In this document: piece by piece, positions 22,599 to 36,200 of the stretch
Position numbering within the stretch: position 1 is the first letter of the stretch
How the letters are laid out: each line of letters begins with the position of its first letter
Source: Glandiceps talaboti
Lineage: Eukaryota; Hemichordata; Enteropneusta; Spengelidae
DNA: 64,000 bases
NCBI RefSeq assembly: GCF_964340395.1
Contig: NC_135566.1
Location: 10,302,001-10,366,000 of the forward strand
Direction: 5' to 3'
Translations under genes and position numbers: made by a program
Notes under the pieces: generated by a model
What the model was told of the DNA's origin: nothing
What the model saw: the letters and a program-made list of their open reading frames with translations, nothing else
Databases searched by the model: none

Positions 22599-22631
22599 TG
22601 AACATTCATTATGAGTCAAAGTTGTTTAAGT

Positions 22632-22637
22632 TTTATT
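22632..22637 (-). promoter_or_regulatory. candidate poly(A) signal of PIGL
   Basis: AATAAA on the minus strand, about 390 bp after the PIGL stop codon. With the CENPV signal it marks a tail-to-tail gene border. Confidence 0.5.
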
Positions 22638-23025
22638 GTATTTTAATTTTCCTGTCCTCACAAAACTGTCCAAAGTACATTCAATTTGTCATTCTACTAC
22701 CGTATGTCAAGATCAGATAGGTTGATCAAAGTACAATGTCACACTGCCCTCACAGTCTGGATCAGACTGATCCAAATTACAGTCATACTGCCCTCACAGT
22801 ATCAATCGGTCCAAGTGCATTATGACACTGCCACCACAGTCTGAATCAGATCGGACCAAAGTAGTACATGGGTGTACTTCTCTCACAGTCAAGTTGGCAT
22901 CATCTATCTTACATACTTAGTTATACTGCCCTCACAGTCCATATCACCGCTGCCCTACATTCACGAGATGCACGTAACTGTCCAATGCTGTGTTCCTATC
23001 ACAGTGCAGACTATTTTAGAGTTTA

Positions 23026-26000
23026 TCAGCTTGTGATTGGTGTGAGAGTGTTAACCACCATATATCGTGAAAATAAGATATACAGGATTCGAAACCATAC
23101 AAACTGACTCCAGTGTGCATACATGGCTTTCTGTAACAAAACAACATTTTTTTTAAATAGAAGGGTAAACTAAATAAATTGGTGACAACATCACCATCAC
23201 CCAACCCCCTCTCCCTCCGTGAGTGCTTAGATTAAAATCAACTGTTGAGTTTTCATTCATACACTCAGATGTACTCTATTATAAAAATGGTACTTTTCGT
23301 ATCATTTCACTGCAAATGCCAGACATTGTATCACACTTATTACTGATGGTATAAATTTGAGGAACTCCTGCAGTTCTTTTACATCAATTTGTCGACAGAT
23401 CCTTGTACTGTCATGTGTTTGCCATTCCAATTGAACCCATTCTCCCTTATCATGAGTGCCCTTGTCATAGTTTAATAGTGCCAAAAATAGTGGCTATCCA
23501 CAAAACTGCATATAGCCTGTCTACTGGTAAGTTTGAGTAACTTTGCAGTGTCCTTGATCATAGACAACATTGTAGAGTCACTCTATCATGTCAGTAAATT
23601 GGCTACATGTACATAGGAACACAATGTATTACAACACTTTGGAACCTGAGTTGACATTTTTGTACTTTTGGGTCTCAATCCTGAGAATGGTACTTGGATA
23701 AATCATATACATGTATTCAACAACAATTTAGTTTTCGATATCTATTATTATATATGTAATATATGTATGTAACTTAAATGGATGCGCAAGCATATTATTG
23801 GTATTTGCAAAACCAAAACCTAAAACATTACTGCAAACTGTTTGAAAATGAGCACATCATTAGTCCATGACCATGTACATGCAGTTGCATTCACATGTAG
23901 TTATATTCTTATGAAATTTATGGTTTCAGAAAAATGTATGTAATAATACCAGAACCCCATGCCATGTGAGTATCACTATGGGTACTCTGTGTATTTGCAC
24001 TCATGTTTTCAGTGTTTTCTGCTGCACTTTCACTCACTTCGTTCATGAAATAATGGCTCACAGAGAACACTGCAAAGACTCATGCAAATATCCCATGGTA
24101 TGACTCACTAGCACTCACAAGTTACAAGTCATGGGAGTTCTGTCATACATACCTGTGCTTTCCATACTCCAGACCATGATGATACAAATAACAGATCCTG
24201 AGGTTCTACATAACTGATAGGTAGATCCAACAATAACAGATACTTTCTCCAAATTGGTATACTTTGTAAACTGTATGCTTCAACATCTAGGGAAACAGAT
24301 AAAATTCAAATCATAATAAACATACTGTGAATGCAGTTATTTTGGAACTTAAATAATGTTGTGACACAAAGTGACATGTCTATGTTATCTTTTAGCCACA
24401 ACACTTGGATTTGCATATTTACCTAACTGTGATTGCAAAAATAATCTCAGTACAGAGGCTCTACGGACATTCACAAAATATGAATGATATGACTTACTTG
24501 GTGGTAGTTGATTCTGACTTGATAACTTCCTACAACAGAGAAATGAAAATGTTACAGGTCTGTGGTAGAAGCATTGGGTATAGCCACATTAATTATTCAA
24601 CACTCAGACACATTGCTAAGATTGAGGTGATTGGTGTGGGTTCCATTTGTAAGGTCTGATGTAATTGGTGAGGCTCAGTTTGTAAAGTCTGATGTGATTG
24701 GTGTGGCTCAGTTTGTAAGGTCTGATGTACTTTCTCTCAGAGTCTGCATATTAGTGAATTACCTAAGATATGACAACTACAATCAGTAAAACAAGTCTTT
24801 CACACTCTGTTATTACCAGTAAATGTAGAAGTACTAGTAGTTATCAAATAATGGTTGTCTTTACTCACTTGACTGCTTTGAATAGAGAAATGTGGTTTGA
24901 ATGACCGCTCACACCATAATCATCAAAAGTTATCACCTAGGCAACAGAAAAAATACATCATTTTTAGGGAATATGATGAGTCACAATAAATACATGGCAT
25001 TGTCCTTGAATTCAAATAACATACATGATGTAGTTGTATTCTCTGTTTTTGTTACACTAAAACAGTACCAACTAAGCTGTCACTTTATGGAGTCACTGCC
25101 ACATGTTAAAAACATTCTATAATATTTAAAAACTATTCTCCTCCCTGGAAAGCCTCCAGTGTATGCAAATAGCATTGGGAGGGGAGCCTCAGGTCATTTG
25201 AAAACCAGCACATGTTGGCAACTCTGGCTACAAGCATTAAATCCTCAATTCACAATAAATCCATTTGTTTGTCTTCCCAAAATATTTTGAACACTTTTGA
25301 AGTCGGAAAAGTTTTTATTTGCTGAAATATGAACATTGTTTAAAGTATAATTCTATCATACCTGAATGTTGGGTCAGGTCAGATCAGGTTAGGTCAACCC
25401 CTAACCCTCCCTGTTCCACAAGAAATGTTGATACAGGGCACCCTAAGTATGACTTAACAATTAACATGGTAACAGAACACAATTTGTGGTTCTCCAGGTG
25501 GCATAACTGAACACATCCAATGTTTCACTGATACAATATTACTTAATAAACCTTCATCCAGTTTGTAAAATTGATTACTTTCATAACCTCATAAATTCAA
25601 CAATAAGATAGAGAATCTTACCACTTGTATTTGATTTTTCTGTATCTTGTCAAGGATAAGGTTAGACAACAGATCTTCATCCCAAACTATGTTGGGATCG
25701 TCTTGTAAATTACTGCAAAGAAGAAAGGTCAAAGGTTTTTTTTTTTTTAAAGTTTCTTTGGACCACTCAATTTCCTCCTTCTTGAATGCATAACAGCCCT
25801 CATAGTAATATACATCTAATAGGGCCTCATAACAAGGCAATAAGTGTACAGTATTCAACTCATTACTGATTCTCTAGCCTTGGTATATTGGTAAATGCAA
25901 ATGTCATTGTTTGGTGTTTTATTGTAGCCTTACCTGTTGTCAATTATTGATATGTTTTGTTGAGGTACTCCAAGTATACTACAACTTTTATACAGTTCTT

Positions 26001-26666
26001 TTCGTCTCACCTCTCCATGACCATAGTAGTTACCTGTGTGAAGTCAAAGTACACTTCAAATTTAGAAAGAAAAACTGACAGATAGAGAGATCACTATAAT
26101 TCATTCACTTGAAAAAATCCTGATATTGCATCTCCTAATCTGTATGTCACGTTTTTCAATGGCAAGACTGTGGGAGAGTGAATAACACACTTGCTATATA
26201 ATGTAAACCACAGACCTACAACACGAAATTTCGTGTAGGGTCTATGTTCAAGCTAACTAAGTACAGCAGATAAAGTAACAGTGTGATTGCTTTGTATTGG
26301 TTGAATTTTCAGTCAATATAAAGTTTTGAAACCCATGTTACTCCATCTCTTTAACATATTACCGATATATTACGTCAATATCATGAGGTGTCCATTGGTA
26401 TCGTTAGGTTCTACTTCCATGGTTATTGTTAGTAATGTGTTGTTATGTTACCTGTCCTTACCTGAACTGAAACAGACGAGATGTTTCTCTTTGAAATGGA
26501 GAATTGTAGGCGCAAAGAACATACATTCGTCATCTGGATGTGCAGTTATTATCATTACATTCTTATCAGACAATCTGTTCTTAATTCGCTGTTTTCGATG
26601 AACTACAATAGCGTGCAATACAAATGTCAGTACGATAACAACGAACAACATTATGGGAGCTGCCAT
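23026..26666 (-). CDS. PIGL: PIGL, N-acetylglucosaminyl-PI de-N-acetylase, 244 aa
   Basis: PIGL removes the acetyl group from GlcNAc-phosphatidylinositol, the second step of GPI-anchor synthesis, on the cytosolic face of the ER. Exons in transcript order: 26666-26462, 26033-25934, 25712-25622, 24936-24869, 24529-24498, 24286-24153, 23130-23026; 735 nt, all junctions in phase. One N-terminal membrane helix (MLFVVIVLTFVLHAIVV, about 6-22) is followed by the LmbE-like domain. The metal and catalytic motif AHPDDE is at 42-47, FSSGNYYGHGE at 66-76, and the second metal motif GVSGHSNH at 140-147. The C-terminal block WFRILYILFSRYM matches the family end. Length is close to the human 252 aa. A 32-nt microexon (24498-24529) is notable. 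Confidence 0.95.
24624..24729. repeat. ~34-bp tandem repeat in a PIGL intron
   Basis: Three imperfect copies of GGTCTGATGT...ATTGGTG...GTTTGTAA, between the 24498-24529 and 24869-24936 exons. Confidence 0.8.
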
Positions 26667-27281
26667 TTTGTTTGTAGTTCAACGGAGGTCAAGAAATGTC
26701 TCAATGGGGATGATAGAGGGCGCCCAACATGAAATTTTATTGGGGGGGGGGGGGGGCTGCGTGATTGTTGTTAGTTTGCCTTGTACCGAATCTATTTAAA
26801 TCGTTACGGTCTTTCAGTTTTGAATAGATTTTTAATAGACAAGCAGATAAAAAATAGATGTGTGATTCCATACAGAAAATGAAAGTAAACTAATCTACTT
26901 TCTGCTGGGTTTAATATTGGCTTTTGGCAGTCAAGTTTTAGGAATGGATTGTGTGCTTAGTTTAAGACAGATATTGAAGACTTTGGTCAGTTAAAACTGG
27001 CTTTCAAAAATATCCAAACACAAGAGAATTCAGATTTATATATTTATACATTCATGATTGGACCAGTATTTACTAGTTATTGCAATTGCCTATGTACCAA
27101 GGCTACTGACATCTTTGATACATTTACATTTTTTCAATTATGTGTATAAATAAAAACATATGTACAACATATTAACATTTTGGTAATATTTATTGAATAC
27201 AAGACATCACATTATATTCCATGTAATGACAGACTGACTGCAGCCCTTGTCAAGTGTTTCCACCCTAGTCACATAAACTAC
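26667..27281. other. PIGL promoter side and intergenic DNA
   Basis: Upstream of the PIGL start codon. It has a run of 14 G near 26743-26756 and AT-rich sequence after it. No gene is seen. Confidence 0.5.
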
Positions 27282-27519
27282 CAATCTGATTAAAATCTGA
27301 TGTGGTGCATACAGCTTGTTTTCTTTATTTACCTCTATATCCTACGCTGATTGTCTGGGTTTTTTCATTTTGTTGTTCCGGGAGTGATTGCTGCCTTCGT
27401 GGGAAGGTGGTAATCACCCGGATCAACAAAAATTGAAAACAAATGACACTAAAGAGATGGAAGAAAAGGTAAATAAAGAAATTGAGTCATATTCACCACA
27501 TCAGATTTTAATCAGACTG
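27282..27519. mobile_element. 238-bp palindromic MITE with 9-bp target duplication
   Basis: Nearly the whole element is an inverted repeat. The termini are CARTCTGATTAAAATCTGAT, alike for about 26 bp with one mismatch, and the centre is ...GCTGCCTTCGTGGGAAGGTGG.... It is flanked by identical 9-mers ATAAACTAC at 27273-27281 and 27520-27528. The 9-bp duplication suggests a Mutator-like family, but that is inference. Confidence 0.88.
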
Positions 27520-27885
27520 ATAAACTACATATTAAATGCAACTCACATATCAATTATTACATTTTACAAACTGGTATGATATAATATACTATACTATACA
27601 AAGAAAAGGCTCCCTATACACTACACTATAAGCTATCGGTATATTCAGACATGTACATGTAATAAATTAAAGTGAATGTCTTCATATTTGCACCCCTCCA
27701 AAATTAAAGTACATTTTGGACTTGATTTGCATAGTACTTTGTTGTGTAAATACACAAGTATATTTTGTTAAAGGCATAACATAGTGTCCTGTGTTGTACT
27801 GTGATTGTAAGAATCACTATGTCTGGGTTTCATTGATCAACATTGTAATAAACCAGATATTGACATCACTACGTTATAATGTTAG

Positions 27886-27990
27886 TCAGTGTGTGCCCTC
27901 TAAGTCAATCTGATACACCATAGTATATTTGACACACATTAGTTGTGATGTGCCAAACTTTGGTGTTCCCCTATCCGTAACTATGTGATG
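27886..27990 (-). mobile_element. diverged copy of the 60.3-kb repeat family
   Basis: It runs from CAGTGTGTGCCCTCTAAG to GGTGTTCCCCTATCCGTA, the reverse complement of the repeat at 60352-60546 (AGATAGGGGAACACC ... TTAGAGGGCACACTG), with substitutions between. Confidence 0.65.
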
Positions 27991-28289
27991 ACTTATCAGA
28001 TATTTCAGATTATCAGTTTTCAGAAGCACTTTTCATCAAAGGACATACTGTTAGCTACCATTCTGAGACCTAAGTTACTTACAAATCTATACAAACCTAG
28101 CACAAATATCAACAAAGCAGAATATATATATATTCATTACATACATTTATATTGTTTAAGCATCGAACTGATATTTCTATTGATAAAGCAATAAACTCTA
28201 TATACTATAATACATATATGTATGAAAAATACATTACAATATACTTTACAAGACATTAAATTTTATGTAATAGCCTTGCTAGAGAATAA

Positions 28290-28382
28290 CTCTTTCTCCC
28301 TCACCCTCTGTTCTCTCTCCCTCTCTTGTTATCATTCTCTCTCCGTCTCATTCCCCCCCTCCCCCCCCCCCCCCCTCTCTTT
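28290..28382. repeat. pyrimidine tract with long C run
   Basis: CTCT and CCCTC repeats ending in a run of about 15 C near 28360-28375. Simple sequence between PIGL and the TLDc gene. Confidence 0.85.
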
Positions 28383-29292
28383 TCCACAAAGCCAAAATAT
28401 GTATACAGGACCAGAATGTAAAACAATACTTTTTTTTAAACGATTGAGTATAAGTTTAGTATTTATAAATTTGCAGTGTTCAAAAGACAACTCTTGGTTA
28501 GGATTCATCCCTATTCAATCTTGTCATCTGTAGTAACAAATTAACATAATTTAACATAAAACATGATACATAATACAGAGCTATTAAAGTAACAATGATA
28601 TCTTTGGATTGACAGTGGTTTATTTACATCAAAATAGAATTATTAAAATAACAAAGTTAACATTTTGACACAATACAAATCTATTTACATATCTGGTTTC
28701 TGTTTATATTGGTATTAAGTTCTGATAATACTGGTAGTATTATATAAAGGTAAATGATATAAATAAATTTCACATTACCATATTTGTTCATTACAGAAAT
28801 GTCTACCTGTTTATCACATGGTTGCCTGAAAGCAAAGCAGTATTCTTTGCAGTAAATTGGTTCCTTACATAAAATATACATGTTTTCCGACATTACAGTG
28901 AGATAACGAAATATGGTATATATTAACTTTAACTTAACCTGATGAGATGAATAATGACCTGATTCAAGTTTGTATGAGAAAAAAGTGTTAAATTGCACTG
29001 AACAAGAATTGCGACATGAGTTGTCAAATCTTAACTTCACTGACAGAAACATTGCATTCCGGGTATATTTTAAGTGTTTTTAATTTAAAGATTTAGCAAA
29101 AATTTGATTACAGTAATGAGGAAATCTGGTATCATTTACCTAGCTGCATGTAACACATGTAAGATGACTAGAGAACTAAGGTTCTATTGTGACAAAAAAC
29201 ACACTCTCCTTTAAAGTGAGGATCCTAGCTTACTGTACGCGTAAACTGCAAGAAGTTACTGATGCAGTCTTTCCTTTCTAAAGACTTATTAA

Positions 29293-29641
29293 AGTGGCCA
29301 TATGGATGAGAATTTGATATTTAAATTTTGATTTTTAATTTATAGAACAATTTTATCATGGTGTTCTACTTGAAAAATAAATGTGAAACAACATATACCA
29401 AGTCTGTGTTTGTAACTCAACACATTGCAAAAAGCTAAAAAAGCGTAAAATGCTTGTTACTGTACATACAATAACAAACATTTTACACATTTATTAATGG
29501 TTTGTAATGTATTGAGTTACAAACACAGATTTGGTCAATGTTGTTTCACATTGATTTTTCAAGTAGGACGCCATGATACAATGCTCTTTTTATAAATTAA
29601 AAATCCAAAACAAACACCCAATCTTCATCCATATGGCCACT
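29293..29641. mobile_element. 349-bp palindromic element with TTAA target duplications
   Basis: It begins AGTGGCCATATGGATGA and ends TCATCCATATGGCCACT. The inner blocks also mirror (TTGTAACTCAA / TTGAGTTACAA). TTAA flanks both ends (29289-29292 and 29642-29645). Same target type as the element at 10571. It sits inside a direct duplication of about 75 bp of host sequence (29215-29292 and 29645-29720). Confidence 0.87.
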
Positions 29642-30232
29642 TTAATGTGAGGACATAACTCACTGTACAAGTAAACTGCAAAGAGTTACTACTGCAGTCT
29701 TTCCTTCCTAAAGACTTATGCATACAAATAATTCTACATATACAATCTAAATATGCCGATGCCAATTACCATTATTGCAAGAAAAGTTTTTGGTTCTATA
29801 AATAATAATAAGCTTTTACACATTTAGATATGTTGGTATCTCTGTTAATTTACTGGTATTTGAATTCATCAATGAAATAGTACACTATTACTATTTGGGT
29901 ATTTGATCTAGCAAACTGAGACAAGTTTCCATAGTTACTCATCAAGCCTTTAGTTACTAATATTATGACAGTTGTGAAGTACTTTTAATGTGGCTATCAT
30001 TACCATGACAACACATATACTTCACCAAGTACAGTCTCAGCCTATTGGAAGCTTGATTGGTTAGTAACATGTCTAAAGTTTGACATTTTCAAATCTGTGT
30101 AAACATTGCAAATCACTGATGTCATCATGGTATAAAAATAATGACCTCTTTGTGAAATTCTTTTCTTGGCAGTTATCAAGAGCACTTTAATGCTGATACT
30201 ATACAACTGTAGTTTTCTTTCTCAAAAAGGTT

Positions 30233-33200
30233 TTAATCTGGGATTTGCTCAGCATGATTGACTTTGATTCCACCCATTTCCAGTATAAATTTGTCCGGAT
30301 TTTCTTCCCACTTGCCAGGTAAGGGAACCTTCAAATAAACCAGAGCACAGAAACATGGGATAAACAATGGAGACGTACCTTCATTTCGAAATCTAAGATA
30401 AAATATTGGTTTGTGTGACTAAAAGATACTGTTTAAGTTCAAGTCCAATCTACAATTTGTGATTGAGCACATCCTCCTACCACCTGGCTTTAAACAAACA
30501 AAAAAACAAACAAAAAAACAAACAAACAACAAACAAACATTTCTTGATATTGCCAGAATCTGATTGGTAAGCTTAGAAAATATATGCTACAAAACAAGCA
30601 GACTAGAAGTGGGCTACTCATTCTTCAAGTTATTCATTGAATCACCAGGCACAGGTTTACAAACTCATATCATAGAAACTCCATAGTACAGTCTGAGTAG
30701 TGGGTGTCGGGGTGTTAAATGGCTGTATATTCATAAGTATACACATTATTGGGGATGTTTCAATGCTTTAAGTCATTGTAAATCATTGCAAATCATTAAT
30801 ATATTCATTTCAATCTGTACACATTTGTATTGAATCTTTATTTTCACATAGGATGAACCTGCTTAGCAAATATGTAATTAGATCAACTACTTAGGCTAGT
30901 GTTCTTGCCAAGTTAAGACTTGATACTTATTCAAGACTTTGATACACCTACCCGTCTCTGTTTATGGGCTTCTCTCAATTCCCATTGCTTCTGTTTAGCT
31001 TGAGATGATAGTGCACTAGAACTTCCACAAGCCAACACCTGACAATCATAATGATGAATTGATATATGTTAAACAGGTACTAGAAATGGAATAGTAGATG
31101 GATGGATGAATTTACACTGTCAGCTACAGGTGAAAGTTAGCATGCGTAAGTTTCTATCTGATCACTACAAAGAATCAGGGCATGCCTTTTGAGGCGAGCG
31201 ATCGCTCCGCTCGCCTACCACTCGCGCAAACTAAAATCCACGAGAGCGATTTTCCACTCGCCTGGGCCCCAACGAACCTGTACAACAGCCTGATGTTATT
31301 TTATATCATTTTTCAATATGTGGTTACCATAAAAATCAACGTTTATTCGGTAAAATTACGTGGTAGGAGCGTGGAACACTTCCATGTTCATAATCGTCGA
31401 TCTCCAGCTGAAGTCAGCGCTGTCATTCATGACCTATATATGTATCTGGAATTTGCATTGCACTACCCTTATATGGGGAAAATAGTGACGTATTCGAAGC
31501 GGGACATGCATGATGTCATGGCATATCATGAATATTGATCAGCTCAGTATGCGTGGAGATTTCAACTTTCGCATCATTGCAAATTGTGCAATTACGATTG
31601 ATACGATGACTATTTGTAGTTCTCATTTTCAGCAATCCATCGATGAGTTTTTAGTTTTAAATTCCGATCGCCCTAGTTTTGTTAGAACGGGGTTTTTGGA
31701 GACCATCCGGCATCCGGCATCCTACTAGTCCTGCTTCCATGACGGTGCACGAGTCTGTATTACTGACTTGACTTGGAGGGGGAGGGACAATTGTCAGAAT
31801 CGAGTCCCGAATTCCTCCGTATGCAAGCAGGACTAGCATCCTACGTGAATGTCTCCTCCGGAACATGAACAACAACTGCGATTTATAGTCGCTACACAAA
31901 GTACATGCCCAGAGTTCCGACAATAGCTTGGCGATGTTTTGGAGGGCATTGAAAAAATGACAAAAAAATAAGATCGATTATTTTACAAAATAAAAATAAA
32001 AATAAGCTGTCGATATTTTTCCCACCTTATCTTATTATTCTCGTGCAGTTTTCAGAGAAATTCCCGGGTTTTTATTTCATAATCTCCAACACGCAGTTTC
32101 ATTGTTTTTGTCCGATGATCTATTCAACTGCCGACCACGTCTGTTTTACCTCCATGACTTTATCGACTGCTGTAACATATAAAATATTTGCTCGAATTTT
32201 CGCCTTGTTGTGATTTCTAAAACAAAGTAGGTCTGCTGCTTAGACGTGAACGGATCTAGCTACTTTAGTCGGCGACACCGGTCGTCGGATCCGTGTGCAG
32301 GTACTAGGTGGGGTTACGTGTTTTATTGTCTCGGATCGAGTGAATGATTACAAATTAGCAAGCAATTTAACGTCAACGTCAAAGCTCAACATCAGGAGGC
32401 ATTTGTCATCTCTGGGGTACGTTAGTTTTTGTCAATTCATTGTAGTTTTGAACAATCTCAAGTTTGAATTAGCTGCATTAATTAAGCGAAATAGAAGTGG
32501 TGGTTTCTTCAATGCCCTCCAAAACATGTACTTTGTAGCGACTATAAATTGTTCCGGAGGAGATATTCAGGTAGGATGTTATTATAAAAACGTTCTAAGA
32601 AAACAAGACCAGTTAGAATTTGTAATTAAAAAAATATTTTTGTATTGTACTACTTGTAGTCACAACAAAAAACTTAATATTTTTTCAAGATTTTGATGTG
32701 CACAGACTTAACAAAATTGTTGCAATAATAATTGTTGTACAAATAACCAAACGAACTGTTACTTATAAATATATTTTTGCATACATTTTTTAAATGTGTG
32801 TGTTTTTTTATTCTATTTTATTTATTTGGAGCCGACTGGCCAAAATACAAATAGAAATGAAAATGAATTTTTTTTCTTCACTCGCCTGACTATTTTCAGG
32901 AGAGGTAATTAAATCACTCGCCTACCACTCGCCTGGATGGTTTCAGGAGAGTGATTTTTAGCTCTCCTGCCATTTTCAAAAGACATGCCCTGAAGAATGG
33001 TTCCTTATTTGGTCATTTGAACGAACAATTTCATGTAAGGGTATGTACATATTAAAAGACTTTGCAATCAAAAAGCTAGCCTAGTGATGTTTGAGAAAAG
33101 CAATAAGCAGAAAGAATAATGGATGTCATTGGTAGGACCTTTCCTTTATAATACACCATGCCACAGTGATTTATATATGAAAGTGAACAAAAACCCAGAC

Positions 33201-36200
33201 TGTATTTGGAGATAATTTGGGTCAGTTTACACCCTTTCCACTTCTTACCTCTAGCGCTACGAGGTCATTCTGCATACCATATGTATGTTTGACTGTAGAC
33301 AAGCCACCATCTATAGACAATGCGAGACTTTTACTGTTCCTACCAATGGTAATACCTCTAGGTAGACTTCGTGATTTATCATTTAAAAACATCATATCTG
33401 GACCCTCTGGAACAAAGAAAACAACGACTTTAAACTTTGACATTTTTAAAAGAGTAGTCATTGCATGTTACAAGTAATGCATAGATTTCGTATTAAATTA
33501 ATAGATGTGGGAACTATTTCATTTCAAGTGATGAAACTCAAAATTGAATTTTTGATCTGATATCATCAATCAAGGTGTTGGTTGTGTGACGTCTATACTC
33601 AACATTGACAAAATTAACTATTTCAAAATATACAATTTTGATAGAGTGATATATATACAAGAAAGCCTCCTTACCCTCAATGAGTTTAAATGTAGGTGAT
33701 AATTGGAAGATAGAACAACCAGCACCTCCCCAATGTTTTAGACTTTCTCTAAAATTGAAACGATCAAAAAAATCATTATTGAGAATCCTTTTGTAGTTTG
33801 AAAGTGGGATTGGGAATATAAGTTTTACGAAAAAAATGATAAATTTATACAACAGACTGACCACAGAAATGTGTTTGATCTTTTTGAAGTATGTACAATA
33901 CTGAGATTTGGTGTACCAGTAATTAATCATGGACAGTGCAGACTACTGTTTGTTTTCAGAATACTTGCTCTGATAGTAAAAGAGACATTGAGACAAGAAT
34001 GTAGAACAGTGGACAGCCTGTACAATATCCAGTCAAGCTAGAGGGTTCGAGTTAGGCTAGGGATAGGATTAGAGTTAGACCCCCTAGCATAACCCCAATT
34101 TGTATCTTCTGCAATGAATGAACTCCATTCCAGAGAGATACATCAACGCTGAATAATTAATCATTGTGTGATCAAGGTCTATAGTAGACGGACTGAAATG
34201 TCGTATTCATTCCCAATTTATCATTCCAAAGTAACTATATTGTACTGTCCTATTGATTCATGGAGCCATGAGCAATATATTCTCCATAAAATACTGTATT
34301 TTTTTGGAAAATGTACACGAAATCTAAACCATTTGTACTCACCTCCATTCTTGATCTACAGCCACAATAAAAAGATAACCAGCACTACATGTAACTACCA
34401 TGATAGTTGGGCCTTTATAACTAAATATGTGATGTTGAAATCTGTTCATACTAAGACCCTTAGAGTTGCTATCATACAAAGTCACCCAATGATCCCACTG
34501 AAAGTGTTGACTCTGAAATACAAAAAACAATCATTTATTTATTAAAGTGTTCACTTGAGGCAACAATGGTGCAAACTACAATGTGCTTACAGTCTTGTGA
34601 ATTTACAGAGTTTAATGTGTTGATAAGATATCAGGATGGTATCTCTTACTAAATGGTCCATGTAGAAATTACGATAACAAGGAGCACTCAGTCTGGTAGT
34701 TGACATTGATTTCAATATTCAATCCTATTTCTTCACATTACAAAATATCAGATAATTACGTATATATACATGTAGATGATTTTGATGTTTATGTTGTAAC
34801 AACATACACAAGATTCAAACACAAGTTCTCTTCTTCCACTTTAGATTGAGAAACAGACATGTTTTGCAAGAAGAAATAGTGGGTGCAGAAACTGACATCA
34901 ACTTAAAAAGACATTATAAAACTATTCTTCCAATCTGTAATGGCTGTACATCTGATAGGAAGAACGAAAAAAACACAGAGACCATTTGGAAAACAATGGA
35001 AAACCTGAACTAGACACTCACACATGAAAAAAAATATATAATAAAATAAAATAAAAAATCTACCTACCCCACCTATTTTAAATTGAATGTAATTGATCCA
35101 CACAATTTTTTTTTTTTACACCTTATCTGAATTGAAATATAGTACATTTTATACTAGGATGACAAAACACCACTTACAAATAGAATGAAGTACTTGTACT
35201 CACACTACTATCCATAGAAGACTTTAGGGTAGATTCTACTGTATACGTGGCTGGTACACAACATGATATCAACCATGCTAAGGGGTAACTTAACATAGAA
35301 CCAATCAGTCTGGAATCCAATATTTCTTGTAAAGTCTGAAAATAAGGATTACAAATTAGATACAGTCTGTGAGGTACATCGTGATGGGGCGCCCTCACAC
35401 ATTAGTCAACAATTGGGAGAGAGGAGACTGGTGAGGGTGGAAAGACATGGTGTATCTTACAGTCTGCAATCAACATAGGTTCATGAATTCAATTTGATAA
35501 ATGATGAAAGTTACCTGTTAAAATAATAACATTATCTTTACATCAAAGGATAGTTATTACCAAAGACATGATGTTTGACTTTTAATATAGAGGTGACTTT
35601 CAGCGTCATCATAGACCTACTCATGTTGAAAAGTCTTGTACCCATTCATTAGTAAGACCAAACAGTGTTGGAAAGAGAGTCATTTTTGTAATCAGTGAAT
35701 AATTTCATTGTTTATCATTTCCTTCATTTGTGGTACACTCAATTGCAGAAAATGTGAAACTTTGTCTGTTACATGTACTTTTACAACAATTCTCTCATCT
35801 GTTTTATTTCACATAACAGATAATGCAGGGCAGCTTGCATTTGAGAGGTAACTTACATCTGGGTTTGCCTCCCCATTGAGTAATGACAGTACCCAACTGT
35901 GCATGCCTGTAAGTAGTTCAGGACAGTTACTTTGTATACAGTGACTGATTGCATTCATGTCTCTACAGGTGGATAGCTTGGTTGCAAACTTTGCCAGGAT
36001 ATCAGCATGACTGTCTTCAGTGACTTCACACCTGTACCCACATGATGCCATGTACATCACGAAAGCTGCCTCTACCAGTTGTCTACTCTCTGAAAAATAT
36101 AATTGAAAATAAATTTTTTCTTACATATATCTGCTGAAAAATAGTAGGATTTATACATAAATGTAAAAAAAATTCTTTGAATTAAACAATTTATCATGAC

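Noticed and set aside
23302-23484. 60-codon minus-strand frame downstream of the PIGL exon at 24153
   Set aside because: It does not match the PIGL C-terminus; the true last exon, with WFRILYILFSRYM, is at 23026-23130.
31182-32696. Protein genes in the open frames of the 1.8-kb transposon
   Set aside because: No transposase motif, no family resemblance, and frames overlap on opposite strands; part of them lies in inverted internal repeats.
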